DNA of 17,092 nucleotides. Source: JBLFWJ01 sp047611425 (GTDB lineage Bacteria > Bacteroidota > Bacteroidia > UBA10329). Positions 7,392 to 15,205 of the stretch are shown here, one piece after another. The notes under the pieces were generated by a model. That model had not been told where the DNA came from, did no database searches, and saw only the letters and a list, made by a program, of their open reading frames with translations. The position numbers were made by a program, and so were the translations under genes. Numbering within the stretch: the first letter of the stretch is position 1; every line of letters begins with the position of its first letter. Location: positions 1-17,092 of the forward strand of contig JBLFWJ010000062.1 in NCBI GenBank assembly GCA_047611425.1, given 5' to 3'.

Positions 7392-8486
7392 TCACTTCAA
7401 TAAGCTCAATCTTCCTGTCTTAATTGATCCATCATTTTCATAGAGTTTGAAAATGTAAAGGCCATTCGGAAGTGCACTGATGTCGATGCCTTGCGAACCA
7501 GTTTTAAGAGAGGTCACGAAGATGTTCTTTCCAGAAAGGTCCAACAATTCCAAGGTTGATCCCGCATCAACATTACTTAAAGTGATTGTTCCATTAGATG
7601 GGTTAGGATAAACCAAGTTGAACGCGGCTTGAGTGGTCTCCTCAACCGAAGTACAGCAAAGGGATGGGTCGGAAAGAAACGTTGCCCTAGTCGGACCCAT
7701 ATTCTCGTTCACACTAAAATCGGCAACTGCGTATCCGAGGGTGGCGCTCAGAAATCGAATGTTTCGAGTGGTATCCAGCATTGGGTTTTCAAAAACGAGC
7801 GCAGGAATCATGGCCCAATTTCCACCTTGGTAATAGAATACAGAATCGATGCTTTCTTCCACAAAAAATTGACGAAGCACGTCATGAGAATCGCCCAACG
7901 CATCGGTCAGTGTTCCAAAGGCATCAATCTCAGAAGTAATACTTGACGTCCTTTTCAATCGCACAGAATCCGGATCGAAAATGGGTGGAAAGGCTGGAAT
8001 GAATCCATCATTATAGATAGTTATGTCTAGGACAGCATTATCCGTAAACGAGGTCGACATAGTCGTTGGAAACGAAAGCAACTGGTATGGGTCGGTGAAT
8101 TCAGCACTAATATCTACAGCAAATCCTTGGAAATTGTCTCCAGCAAAACCAATGATTTCTGCCACGCTGGAGGTCACGTTCACAAAACCTGATCCTCCGA
8201 ATTGATCCACGGCAACTTCGGCCTCTGGAAAGTCATCTCCGTGTGGAGCCGTAGCCGGATCTTGAAACGTGAATTCGAATAGCGAGTCCGTCTCAAGCGA
8301 TTGAAAATTCCAAGTCTGTGCAGTGGTACTTGGCAGGCCGAGGTCTAAGCCAATAGGAAGAACAGTGTCAACACCTTGGTAAAGCGTTACTCCGATTCCC
8401 GGAAAATCAGCATCAGTTATGGTGATCTGAGCATTGGCGAAAAAGCCAAAGCAAACGAAAGACGCAATAAGTAAAGGTGTTTTCAT
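7392..8486 (-). CDS. Secreted protein with T9SS type A sorting domain
   Basis: This 364-residue protein starts with a clear signal peptide (MKTPLLIASFVCFGFFANAQ, cleavage after AQ). It ends with a roughly 80-residue type IX secretion sorting domain: VYPNPSNGTITL, LELLDLSGKNIF, then ISALPNGLYIFKL and a final basic RLSLLK. The protein is therefore expected to pass the outer membrane through the PorSS machinery and be released or anchored at the surface. The middle section (about 20-275) is rich in D, F, T and S, looks like an all-beta secreted domain, and has no enzyme motif I recognise. Two adjacent cysteines (CCTS) precede the sorting domain. ATG 8486 is chosen because it starts the signal peptide; the longer in-frame ATG at 8519 adds 11 residues before it. 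It is divergent from uvrC. A TACTTTG on the minus strand at 8503-8509 may be a degenerate -7 box. Confidence 0.85.
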   Translation of the reverse strand: MKTPLLIASFVCFGFFANAQITITDADFPGIGVTLYQGVDTVLPIGLDLGLPSTTAQTWNFQSLETDSLFEFTFQDPATAPHGDDFPEAEVAVDQFGGSGFVNVTSSVAEIIGFAGDNFQGFAVDISAEFTDPYQLLSFPTTMSTSFTDNAVLDITIYNDGFIPAFPPIFDPDSVRLKRTSSITSEIDAFGTLTDALGDSHDVLRQFFVEESIDSVFYYQGGNWAMIPALVFENPMLDTTRNIRFLSATLGYAVADFSVNENMGPTRATFLSDPSLCCTSVEETTQAAFNLVYPNPSNGTITLSNVDAGSTLELLDLSGKNIFVTSLKTGSQGIDISALPNGLYIFKLYENDGSIKTGRLSLLK

Positions 8487-8498
8487 GGGTTGAATTTG

Positions 8499-8532
8499 TT
8501 GGCAAAGTACGAACACCACACCGCTATATTTG
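8499..8532 (+). promoter_or_regulatory. uvrC promoter (TTG ... TATATTTG)
   Basis: TATATTTG at 8525-8532 is an exact -7 consensus match (TAnnTTTG). A TTG at 8499-8501 lies 23 bases upstream, at the long end of the Bacteroidetes spacing. The GTG start at 8537 follows after four bases, suggesting a leaderless transcript. Confidence 0.55.
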
Positions 8533-8536
8533 TCTT

Positions 8537-10351
8537 GTGAGTGTGTCCGATGCCCCAGATAAGATTAAGAGGATTCTTAAGACCATTCCTGATGATTCGG
8601 GGGTTTATCAATACTATGATTCCGAGGGAAAGCTGATCTATGTCGGCAAGGCCAAAAATCTGAAAAAGCGGGTTTCTTCCTACTTCACCAAAGACCGATA
8701 CGATAGCCGGAAAACGGCTTTGCTGGTCAAGAAGATTGAAGACATCAAGTTTGTGGTGGTGGAGACCGAAATGGACGCACTGCTCTTGGAAAACAACTTG
8801 ATCAAAGAGCATCAGCCTCATTATAATGTGTTGCTGAAGGACGACAAAACGTTCCCGTGGATCTGTATAAAGAAGGAACGATTTCCGAGGATATTCTCCA
8901 CTCGAACTGTGGTGCGAGATGGTTCACAATATTTTGGGCCGTACACTTCTGTTAAAATGCTGAATACGCTTTTGGAGTTGATCCGGCAGTTGTACCCTCT
9001 TAGAAATTGCAATTACAATCTGAGTCAGGAGAACATTGAGGGAGAGAAATTCAAGACCTGTTTGGAATTCCAGATCGGTAATTGTTTGGGGCCGTGTGTC
9101 GGTCTTCAGGAAGAGGCTGAATACAACGAAAGCATTGTTCAGATTAAGAAGATCATCAAGGGAAATATTAGTGAGGTAAAGAACCACCTGAAGGCAGCCA
9201 TGCAAGAGTTTGCGGATAACATGGAGTTTGAAAAGGCCCAAGTTGTGAAGGAGAAAATGGATCAGTTGGAGAATTACCAAAGTCGGTCTACGGTTGTAAG
9301 TCCTGTGGTGAACAATGCCGATGTTTTCAGCATTATCAGCGATATTAAAACCGCCTATGTTAACTATTTACGTGTAGTAGAGGGGGCCATTGTTCAGGCC
9401 TACACCATGGAATTGCGCAAGAAACTGGACGAGCCTGATGAGGAATTGATGGCACTGGCCATTGTAGAACTGCGAGACAGAATGCGTTCTGATGCAAAGG
9501 AATTGATCCTTCCATTTAAGCCGCAAATAGAGCTGGATGGCGTGAAGATTACGGTGCCTCAACGTGGAGACCGAAGCCAATTGTTGAAATTATCTACTCG
9601 CAACGCCATCATGTTCAAGCGTGACAAGGAAAAGCAGGTGGAGATTATTGATCCTGATCGTCATGCGAATCGGATCATGGCGCAGATGAAGGAGGATTTG
9701 AGAATGAAGGAAGAACCTCGACACATCGAGTGTTTTGATAATTCCAACATGCAAGGAACCAACCCTGTAGCAGCCATGGTTTGCTTTAAGAATGGCAAAC
9801 CAGCCAAAAAGGAATACCGGAACTACAACATCAAGACTGTTGTTGGGCCGGATGACTTCGCCTCAATGGAGGAGGTGATTTTTCGCAGGTATAGGCGTTT
9901 GCTTGAAGAGAAAGCACCTCTTCCTCAACTCATTATTGTTGATGGAGGAAAGGGCCAGTTAAGCAGTGCTGTCAAAAGTTTGGATAAGCTTGAATTGAGA
10001 GGAAAGATTACCATCATCGGCATTGCGAAAAGACTAGAGGAGATCTTCTTTCCGGGTGATTCGGTGCCGCTTTATATTGATAAGCGATCGGAGTCCTTGA
10101 AGGTGATTCAGTTTGCACGAAATGAGGCACATCGTTTTGGGATTACGCATCATAGGAATCGCAGAGCAAAGGACACCATCAAATCAGAACTGACTGAGAT
10201 CAAAGGCATCAGCCATAAAAGTGCCCAGCAACTTTTATGGAAATTCAAATCCGTGAAGCGGGTTAAAGAAGCCACCGAAACCGAATTGGCCGAAGAAATA
10301 GGAAAGGCAAAAGCGAAGATTGTCTTTGTGTATTATCACCCACATGGGTGA
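8537..10351 (+). CDS. uvrC: UvrABC excinuclease subunit C
   Basis: This is a 604-residue UvrC, the dual-incision nuclease of nucleotide excision repair. In order it has a GIY-YIG nuclease domain (about 18-95; GVYQYY ... YVGKAKNLKKRV), a four-cysteine segment (NCNYN, KTCLEFQIGNCLGPC) like the cysteine cluster of many UvrC proteins, and a UVR helical domain that binds UvrB (MQEFADNMEFEKAQVVKEKM). An RNase H-like endonuclease half follows (ECFDNSNMQGTNPVAAMVCF ... IIVDGGKGQL), then C-terminal helix-hairpin-helix repeats (IKGISHKSAQQLLWKF). Length and order are normal. I place the start at GTG 8537 (8543 is also possible). The in-frame ATG at 8477 would overlap the divergent T9SS gene and lie upstream of an exact -7 box. 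A hairpin in the repeat just downstream may serve as its terminator. Confidence 0.96.
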   Translation: MSVSDAPDKIKRILKTIPDDSGVYQYYDSEGKLIYVGKAKNLKKRVSSYFTKDRYDSRKTALLVKKIEDIKFVVVETEMDALLLENNLIKEHQPHYNVLLKDDKTFPWICIKKERFPRIFSTRTVVRDGSQYFGPYTSVKMLNTLLELIRQLYPLRNCNYNLSQENIEGEKFKTCLEFQIGNCLGPCVGLQEEAEYNESIVQIKKIIKGNISEVKNHLKAAMQEFADNMEFEKAQVVKEKMDQLENYQSRSTVVSPVVNNADVFSIISDIKTAYVNYLRVVEGAIVQAYTMELRKKLDEPDEELMALAIVELRDRMRSDAKELILPFKPQIELDGVKITVPQRGDRSQLLKLSTRNAIMFKRDKEKQVEIIDPDRHANRIMAQMKEDLRMKEEPRHIECFDNSNMQGTNPVAAMVCFKNGKPAKKEYRNYNIKTVVGPDDFASMEEVIFRRYRRLLEEKAPLPQLIIVDGGKGQLSSAVKSLDKLELRGKITIIGIAKRLEEIFFPGDSVPLYIDKRSESLKVIQFARNEAHRFGITHHRNRRAKDTIKSELTEIKGISHKSAQQLLWKFKSVKRVKEATETELAEEIGKAKAKIVFVYYHPHG

Positions 10352-10373
10352 TTAACAAAGAAAGTCGGCAAGA

Positions 10374-10460
10374 TGTCACCCCGTTCTTGAAACGGGGTCT
10401 CTCCCTCAGTCTAACTTCTTGTCAAAATCGTAGAGATGCCTTTTCCAGAACGGCATGACA
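10374..10460. repeat. REP-like inverted pair with covarying hairpins
   Basis: Two related hairpin elements face each other between uvrC and the DinB gene. Copy 1 (10374-10402) is TGTCA, then a perfect stem CCCCGTT/AACGGGG (10379-10385 with 10391-10397, loop CTTGA), then TCTCT. Copy 2 on the minus strand (10460-10432) is TGTCA, then stem ATGCC/GGCAT, interior GTTCTGGAAA, then TCTCT. Aligned without gaps, 23 of 29 bases agree. Four of the six differences are two compensating pairs in the outer stem (C-G to T-A, C-G to G-C). This layout is that of a BIME made from two REP units. It shares its GTCA start and TCTC end with the repeat pair at 2743-2838. The GC-rich hairpin of copy 1 may also terminate uvrC transcription, though no T-tract follows. 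Confidence 0.7.
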
Positions 10461-10500
10461 AGCAGCAGAGAGGTAGAAGCACGGGAACATGACATGCTCT

Positions 10501-10508
10501 TACCTTAG
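10501..10508 (+). promoter_or_regulatory. Putative -7 box of the DinB-family gene
   Basis: TACCTTAG matches TAnnTTTG at all but one fixed position. It lies 4 bases before the chosen ATG at 10513. No -33 TTG is visible at the expected distance, where the REP-like pair sits instead. Confidence 0.3.
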
Positions 10509-10512
10509 CACA

Positions 10513-11046
10513 ATGACCAACCAACAAAAACTACTCGACCTCTTTGATCAAATGGAAGCCGATCGGCAAGCCATGATGGCTAAGGTGAAAGGCATAGATC
10601 ATTCTCTTTTAGAACGGAAACCCAATGCCGATGCGTGGTCAGTAAGCGAAGTGTTTATGCACATGGTTGTGGCAGAAGCGGGCTCACTTAAATACATGCG
10701 TAAGAAAATAGAAGTTGACAATCATTCAGTTTGTAAAGGAAGGACTGCTCAATATGCATTGCTGATAGGAGCATTGAAAGCGCCAATCCTCAAATTCAAA
10801 GCGCCTAAAATTGTTGCGGATGTTGGCAGCGGTATTCAATTCTCAGATGCACAGAAACAATGGGATGAGGTTAGAGCTGAGCTCAGAACCGATTATGAAA
10901 ACCTTGATGAAGAGTGGATAATGCATGACTTGTTCAAGCATCCATCTGCTGGTAAGTTTGATTTAATCCGTGCCGTTAAATTCATGCGTGTGCATGCAGA
11001 TCGGCACATTGGACAAATACACCGAACCATAAAGTCGTTGCAATAA
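10513..11046 (+). CDS. DinB/YfiT-like metal-dependent protein
   Basis: This 177-residue, mainly helical protein carries the three-histidine metal site of the DinB/YfiT superfamily: His50 in WSVSEVFMHMV, and His161 and His165 in VHADRHIGQIHR. The motif NADAWSVSEV before the first histidine is the usual 'WS..E...H' entry of this fold. Members include DinB, bacillithiol S-transferase-type enzymes and mycothiol-dependent isomerases, so the likely role is thiol transfer or a stress-related hydrolase activity; the exact substrate cannot be told. ATG 10513 is chosen because it follows the -7-like box; the in-frame ATG at 10489 would include the promoter region. It is a single gene bounded by the REP-like pair upstream and a strong terminator 15 bases downstream. 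Confidence 0.85.
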   Translation: MTNQQKLLDLFDQMEADRQAMMAKVKGIDHSLLERKPNADAWSVSEVFMHMVVAEAGSLKYMRKKIEVDNHSVCKGRTAQYALLIGALKAPILKFKAPKIVADVGSGIQFSDAQKQWDEVRAELRTDYENLDEEWIMHDLFKHPSAGKFDLIRAVKFMRVHADRHIGQIHRTIKSLQ

Positions 11047-11061
11047 CCTACCCCAACAATT

Positions 11062-11103
11062 AACGCTCGTCTCCACATTAGTGGGGGCGAGCGTTTCTGT
11101 TTA
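11062..11103 (+). terminator. Strong intrinsic terminator after the DinB gene
   Basis: Positions 11062-11076 pair with 11081-11095 in a 15-base stem with two G-T wobbles, no mismatch, and the four-base loop ATTA. It is followed by the T-rich run TTCTGTTTA. It lies 15 bases after the DinB stop and insulates the polysaccharide locus. Confidence 0.85.
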
Positions 11104-11113
11104 AAGCAATTTG

Positions 11114-11128
11114 TTCCCAATATGGGAA
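11114..11128. promoter_or_regulatory. Palindromic site upstream of the polysaccharide locus
   Basis: TTCCCA ATA TGGGAA is a perfect inverted repeat with a three-base spacer, 125 bases before the start of the fusion gene and just after a TTTG at 11110-11113. Its size and symmetry fit a dimeric regulator's binding site, but no regulator is identified and the -7 sequence downstream is poor. Confidence 0.35.
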
Positions 11129-11160
11129 TACCGTCCTACTCTGAAACGAAAAGCCGAGAC

Positions 11161-11218
11161 GTGCCAAAACGTAAGTGTCTGAAAAACAACGATATAAAGT
11201 TTTATTTTCCGTTGGCAC
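11161..11218 (+). promoter_or_regulatory. Possible leader stem-loop before the fusion gene
   Basis: GTGCCAA at 11161-11167 is the exact complement of TTGGCAC at 11212-11218, with CG/CG pairs just inside. The loop contains a smaller ATAAA/TTTAT pairing. If transcribed, it would form a leader hairpin ending 34 bases before the ATG. No riboswitch class is recognised. Confidence 0.3.
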
Positions 11219-11252
11219 TCGCTTCGCTAAGTAGCAATCGTCAAAAAACACA

Positions 11253-13817
11253 TTGATGATGATTCAGCAAATAGACAGAACTATTCTTAACAGCATTTTC
11301 CTTCCGAAGCATTTGTTCGGAACTCAGGAAGTGCGATTCGTTCTGACTGACGCTGATAAGATTGAAAAGGAGGATGTATTGGTCATCAGTTTTGGTGATT
11401 CGGTAAACCAAGAAGGATTTACAACGGAGTCATTCAACTACATCAATAATCCAGATGGAACCATCCGATGGATATTTCCGGTGGATGCAAAATCTCCTCA
11501 ATTCTTAGAATTCTACAACACGACCAGTCCACGAGCCAAAGCGTTTGCTTTGGGTTGCAAGCTGGCATTCAAATTCAAACTACAACGATTTATTTCTACA
11601 GGAATATTCCATGTGAACACAAGAGGCGCAACCAGGATAATAGAAGCGCTCTCCGCTACCAAGCATGACACTTACAGCATATTTACTGGAACAAGTGGGG
11701 TTAACAGGTCTTTTCTCGCTGCCGTTGGTAGCGGAGGAATGACCACCCATTTCCTGAAAGGAATGATCGATCCTGCCGATTCTGACTCAATTTACCACGA
11801 GCAGGATCAGCTTAAAAAAGCACAGAATCTCACTTTGAGTAATGTGGTAACCCCCGCATCTCAGATTGTAAAGGGTGATCTTTTGATGGAGAGCATTCGT
11901 CCGAAGAGGTTGGCTCAACCCGGACACTTGAATGAAGTTCACCATCAATTCCTAGCCAATCTTGCGAAGCAAACAGCTACGCTAGTTTCAATTAAGGGAA
12001 GTGATTTTGCCGCAACCGTCAAAGCCGGTTTGGATAGAATCGTACCGGATAATCGAATCAACGAGGATCTCTTCAACCTTATAGAAGTACACAAATCGCT
12101 TCTACAGAGTGATGCGCTTATTCCAGCATCGCAGGCTCACGGTGACTTTACGCCATGGAACATGTTCATGAACGGAACGGAATTGAACGTGATTGATTGG
12201 GAATTGGGAATGGATAAGGCACCGATGTTATTCGACCTTTTTCACTTCATTTTCCAATCGGAAAGGTTCATTTATCATGGAGATACCAATGGTGTGAGCA
12301 GCCGAACCCAAAAAGCAATTGATCATCCAATGATGGATGAATTGATCAATGAATATGGTGTTGATCCCCACACCCATTTAAGATTATACCTGCTGTATGT
12401 ACTGGCTTATTACCTGCCAGAGTACCAGCGAAACGAATCCCTAACAGCCGACCAGGTTGCCCAGATGAATGTTTGGACAGACCAGTTAGCACAACTAATC
12501 CCTACAATGAAAGAAGTATCCCACAGGAAGGTATTTCTGCAAACTTTCTCCGGAGAGCTGGCACTTACGGAGCATGCCATGCTCAAATTCAAACCCGAAA
12601 GACTGACCGATCTTCCAGAATCATCCGACTTGGATATTCTGTTGAATCGTGTTCATGTTGATGAACTGTTGGAATTTGTGGCAAGCAGCAGCTTGGTAAG
12701 CAAGTATCGCGTTCAGAAGAAATCCTACATGACTGTAGTTCGGGTTTTCTTTAAAGATGGCTCCTTCCTTAGTCTTGATTTAATCTACAAGTTCAAGAGA
12801 AAATGGACAGAATACATCGATGCAAAGTCGATTCTTGAAGAAGCGTGTTCAGATCGATACGGTGTAAAACGAGCAAAGGCGAAGCATGACCTTCAATACA
12901 GCATTTTGTTCTACACGTTGAATGGCGCGTCCATTCCGGAAGATTACTACCAGTATTTTATTGAACGATGTGAAGGCGATACCGGCCAACTATTGGATCA
13001 CGTGAATTCGGCTTTCGGCTTAAAGTTAAGTGGTCTTCAAGAGGCTTTTAAATACACCAAAGACCTTCATTCAAAAATTCTCAGCTCTGTAAATAATTAC
13101 CCTGAGAACAACTGGTTGAAAGGTCTGATGAACAAGGTGGTTTATTACATCGACACAGCAAAAGATGTGTTCAGAACAGAAGGCATGATTATCACTTTTA
13201 GCGGTGTGGATGGCGCTGGTAAGAGCACAATCATCGAGGATATTCGAACCAGTCTTTCTCAGAAATACCGAAGGAATGTGGTGGTGCTACGCCACCGTCC
13301 GGCTGTTTTGCCAATACTCAGTGCGTACAAGCACGGCACGGATAAGGCTAACAAGATTTCAAGTGTACGTATGCCAAGAACCGGTACGAACACGAGTCAA
13401 ATGGGCAGCTTGGCGCGATTCGCCTATTATTTGGTTGACTACATGGTAGGCCAAGTTGTGGTGCATTTGAAGCACACCATTCGTGGGCACATCGTGCTTT
13501 ATGATCGGTATTATTTCGACTTCATTCATGATGCCAAGCGAACCAATATTGTTTTGCCGCCATGGTTCATGAAGATGTTTTACCCTTTGATTTACAAACC
13601 CAGACTTAACTTTTTCCTCTATGCCCCAAGCGAAGTGATCTTAGCTCGAAAGCAGGAACTGGACAAAGGCGCAATCAAAGAACTTACGGAGCGTTACGGA
13701 ACGCACTTCGATTCGCTTTCGCAGAAGTACAATAATGATGTGTACCGAAAAATCAAAAACACTGACCGCGAAAGAACCGTGGAAATGATTCTTCAAGATT
13801 ACCAAGCCGTTGCATGA
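11253..13817 (+). CDS. Three-domain fusion: APH-like kinase, NTase-like, thymidylate-kinase-like
   Basis: This is an 854-residue protein. Residues 1-125 are an N-terminal region I do not recognise. Residues about 140-420 look like an aminoglycoside/choline-kinase fold: the catalytic loop HGDFTPWN (296-303) supplies Asp298 and Asn303, and VIDWELG (313-319) supplies the metal-binding Asp315. Residues about 430-560 resemble a nucleotidyltransferase: LPESSDLDILL with Asp459 and Asp461, and a third acidic candidate Asp509 in FLSLDLIYKF. Residues about 645-854 are thymidylate-kinase-like: P-loop SGVDGAGKST (650-659), a DRYYFD motif (751-756) and a basic lid-like stretch near 798-815. Two GT4 genes follow, so a role in phosphorylating and activating a sugar or lipid precursor for surface polysaccharide is plausible; that is inference. 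No signal peptide or membrane helix is seen. The ATG at 11253 begins three consecutive ATG codons less one (MMMI), so the exact start is uncertain by two codons. Confidence 0.8.
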   Translation: MMMIQQIDRTILNSIFLPKHLFGTQEVRFVLTDADKIEKEDVLVISFGDSVNQEGFTTESFNYINNPDGTIRWIFPVDAKSPQFLEFYNTTSPRAKAFALGCKLAFKFKLQRFISTGIFHVNTRGATRIIEALSATKHDTYSIFTGTSGVNRSFLAAVGSGGMTTHFLKGMIDPADSDSIYHEQDQLKKAQNLTLSNVVTPASQIVKGDLLMESIRPKRLAQPGHLNEVHHQFLANLAKQTATLVSIKGSDFAATVKAGLDRIVPDNRINEDLFNLIEVHKSLLQSDALIPASQAHGDFTPWNMFMNGTELNVIDWELGMDKAPMLFDLFHFIFQSERFIYHGDTNGVSSRTQKAIDHPMMDELINEYGVDPHTHLRLYLLYVLAYYLPEYQRNESLTADQVAQMNVWTDQLAQLIPTMKEVSHRKVFLQTFSGELALTEHAMLKFKPERLTDLPESSDLDILLNRVHVDELLEFVASSSLVSKYRVQKKSYMTVVRVFFKDGSFLSLDLIYKFKRKWTEYIDAKSILEEACSDRYGVKRAKAKHDLQYSILFYTLNGASIPEDYYQYFIERCEGDTGQLLDHVNSAFGLKLSGLQEAFKYTKDLHSKILSSVNNYPENNWLKGLMNKVVYYIDTAKDVFRTEGMIITFSGVDGAGKSTIIEDIRTSLSQKYRRNVVVLRHRPAVLPILSAYKHGTDKANKISSVRMPRTGTNTSQMGSLARFAYYLVDYMVGQVVVHLKHTIRGHIVLYDRYYFDFIHDAKRTNIVLPPWFMKMFYPLIYKPRLNFFLYAPSEVILARKQELDKGAIKELTERYGTHFDSLSQKYNNDVYRKIKNTDRERTVEMILQDYQAVA

Positions 13818-13881
13818 GAACTGAAAACTAGAACTGAAAACTAGAATTGATCTAAGGTGGATCCCCTAAAAATCCCCTAAA
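13817..13881. repeat. Short tandem repeats between fusion gene and first glycosyltransferase
   Basis: AGAACTGAAAACT occurs twice in direct tandem (13817-13829 and 13830-13842), with a partial third copy (AGAA). Further on, ATCCCCTAAA occurs at 13861-13870 and 13872-13881, an 11-base period. The block fills most of the 107-base gap between the two genes and contains no terminator, so read-through is likely. Confidence 0.7.
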
Positions 13882-13924
13882 TCACTTCAACCCAAACCAG
13901 AAATTGGAAACTAAAACTCACATA

Positions 13925-15205
13925 ATGAAAACCTCACTAATCACAGCGTATGCGGTAAACCCATACCACGGCTCTGAAGATGGTACTGGCTGGAATATTT
14001 CCCGTCAAGTTGCCACGGAGCACAAAACCATCATCGTTACTCGAAAGAACAATCGCCCAGAAATTGAGCGATACATGGCCGAAGTGAATGACCCCGTTCA
14101 CGCCAACATGCAGTTCATGTATTACGATTTACCGAATTGGGCCATGTTTTGGAAGAAGATGATTGGGCCACGTGGATATGTATTGTATTACTACCTGTGG
14201 CAGCTGTTCATGCCGTTGTTCATCATCAAGAATAACCTCAAGTTTGATATTGCACATGCGTGCAATTTCCACAGCGATAGCCACCCAAATTTCCTTTGGT
14301 TGTTTGGTAAGCCGACTGTTTGGGGGCCGATTGGTCATCATCCAAAAATGCCGCATGAGTATATCAAGCACCATGGTTCTGCTGTGGTAAATACGGATAG
14401 AAAATATGCCGCTGTAAAATGGATTCTGAGAACGCTAGACCCATTTTTCCATCTAGCGGTTTGGAAGTCGGATGCAATTATTGGAATCAATTCTTCTGTT
14501 CAGAAAGTGATTAGAGCCGATAAGAAAAAGATGAGCATCATTCCTGCTGTGGCTTCTGTTAAACCAAAAGCGACTGCGGTTTCGAATGAGAAGAAATTTC
14601 AGGTGCTTTCCGTTGGAAGATTCACCCCGATGAAAGGGTTTGACATCACCGTAAAGGCGTTTGCAAAGTTTTATCGTCAATTGCCAGTTGCTGATCGTGC
14701 CAATGTAAAAATGAAGTTGGTTGGAAAGGGAGAAGACGAGCAAATGCTACTAGATCTTATTTTTGAAAATGGATTGGAGAAAGCTGTAGAAATGGTGAAT
14801 TGGGTAGAGCTGAGCGAAATGCCGCAGATCTATGCAGATTCAAACTTGTACATGTTTCCTTCTCACGAGGGAGCCGGAATGGTGGTTCCAGAAGCAATGA
14901 GCTACGGATTACCAGTGGTTTGTTTTGACAACGTTGGTCCAGGTGAGTTGATTGGAGAATTCGGAATTAAGATTCCTTATAAAGACTACGAAACTTCGGT
15001 TTCTGACTACGCGAACGCGATTACTGACTTGTATTTCGATCCGGCCAAAGCCAAGCAACTATCTGATGAAGGAAAAATTGAGTTCGACAGAAAGTTTACT
15101 TGGGAGACAAAGGGTCAGCAGATTCGTCAGATTTACAGAAGGCTGTTGAATCCGACCATGGTTTCGGCACCCGTGTTCTTCTCACCTGAAACGGTAGAAG
15201 CATGA
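13925..15205 (+). CDS. GT4-family glycosyltransferase
   Basis: This 426-residue protein has the two-Rossmann GT-B layout of family GT4. The N-terminal half opens with SLITAYAVNPYHGSEDGTGW, the 'GSE.G.GW' nucleotide-sugar-side loop common in polysaccharide GT4 enzymes. The C-terminal half has VLSVGRFTPMKGFDI, the phosphate-binding 'R...KG' strand, and HEGAGMVVPEAMS, giving the EX7E pair Glu315 and Glu323. It is expected to add a sugar from a nucleotide donor to a growing glycan at the inner membrane face; donor and acceptor cannot be inferred. ATG 13925 is used; the longer reading from TTG 13904 covers the spacer repeats. Its stop overlaps the next glycosyltransferase start (ATGA at 15202-15205), so the two are coupled and probably act on the same glycan. 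Confidence 0.92.
   Translation: MKTSLITAYAVNPYHGSEDGTGWNISRQVATEHKTIIVTRKNNRPEIERYMAEVNDPVHANMQFMYYDLPNWAMFWKKMIGPRGYVLYYYLWQLFMPLFIIKNNLKFDIAHACNFHSDSHPNFLWLFGKPTVWGPIGHHPKMPHEYIKHHGSAVVNTDRKYAAVKWILRTLDPFFHLAVWKSDAIIGINSSVQKVIRADKKKMSIIPAVASVKPKATAVSNEKKFQVLSVGRFTPMKGFDITVKAFAKFYRQLPVADRANVKMKLVGKGEDEQMLLDLIFENGLEKAVEMVNWVELSEMPQIYADSNLYMFPSHEGAGMVVPEAMSYGLPVVCFDNVGPGELIGEFGIKIPYKDYETSVSDYANAITDLYFDPAKAKQLSDEGKIEFDRKFTWETKGQQIRQIYRRLLNPTMVSAPVFFSPETVEA

Noticed and set aside
8477..8536. ATG 8477 as the uvrC start
   Set aside because: It overlaps the start of the divergent T9SS-cargo gene and lies upstream of an exact -7 promoter box; the added residues are not UvrC-like.
13817..13842. Tandem 13-base repeats as a CRISPR remnant
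   Set aside because: The units are directly adjacent with no spacers and far too short.
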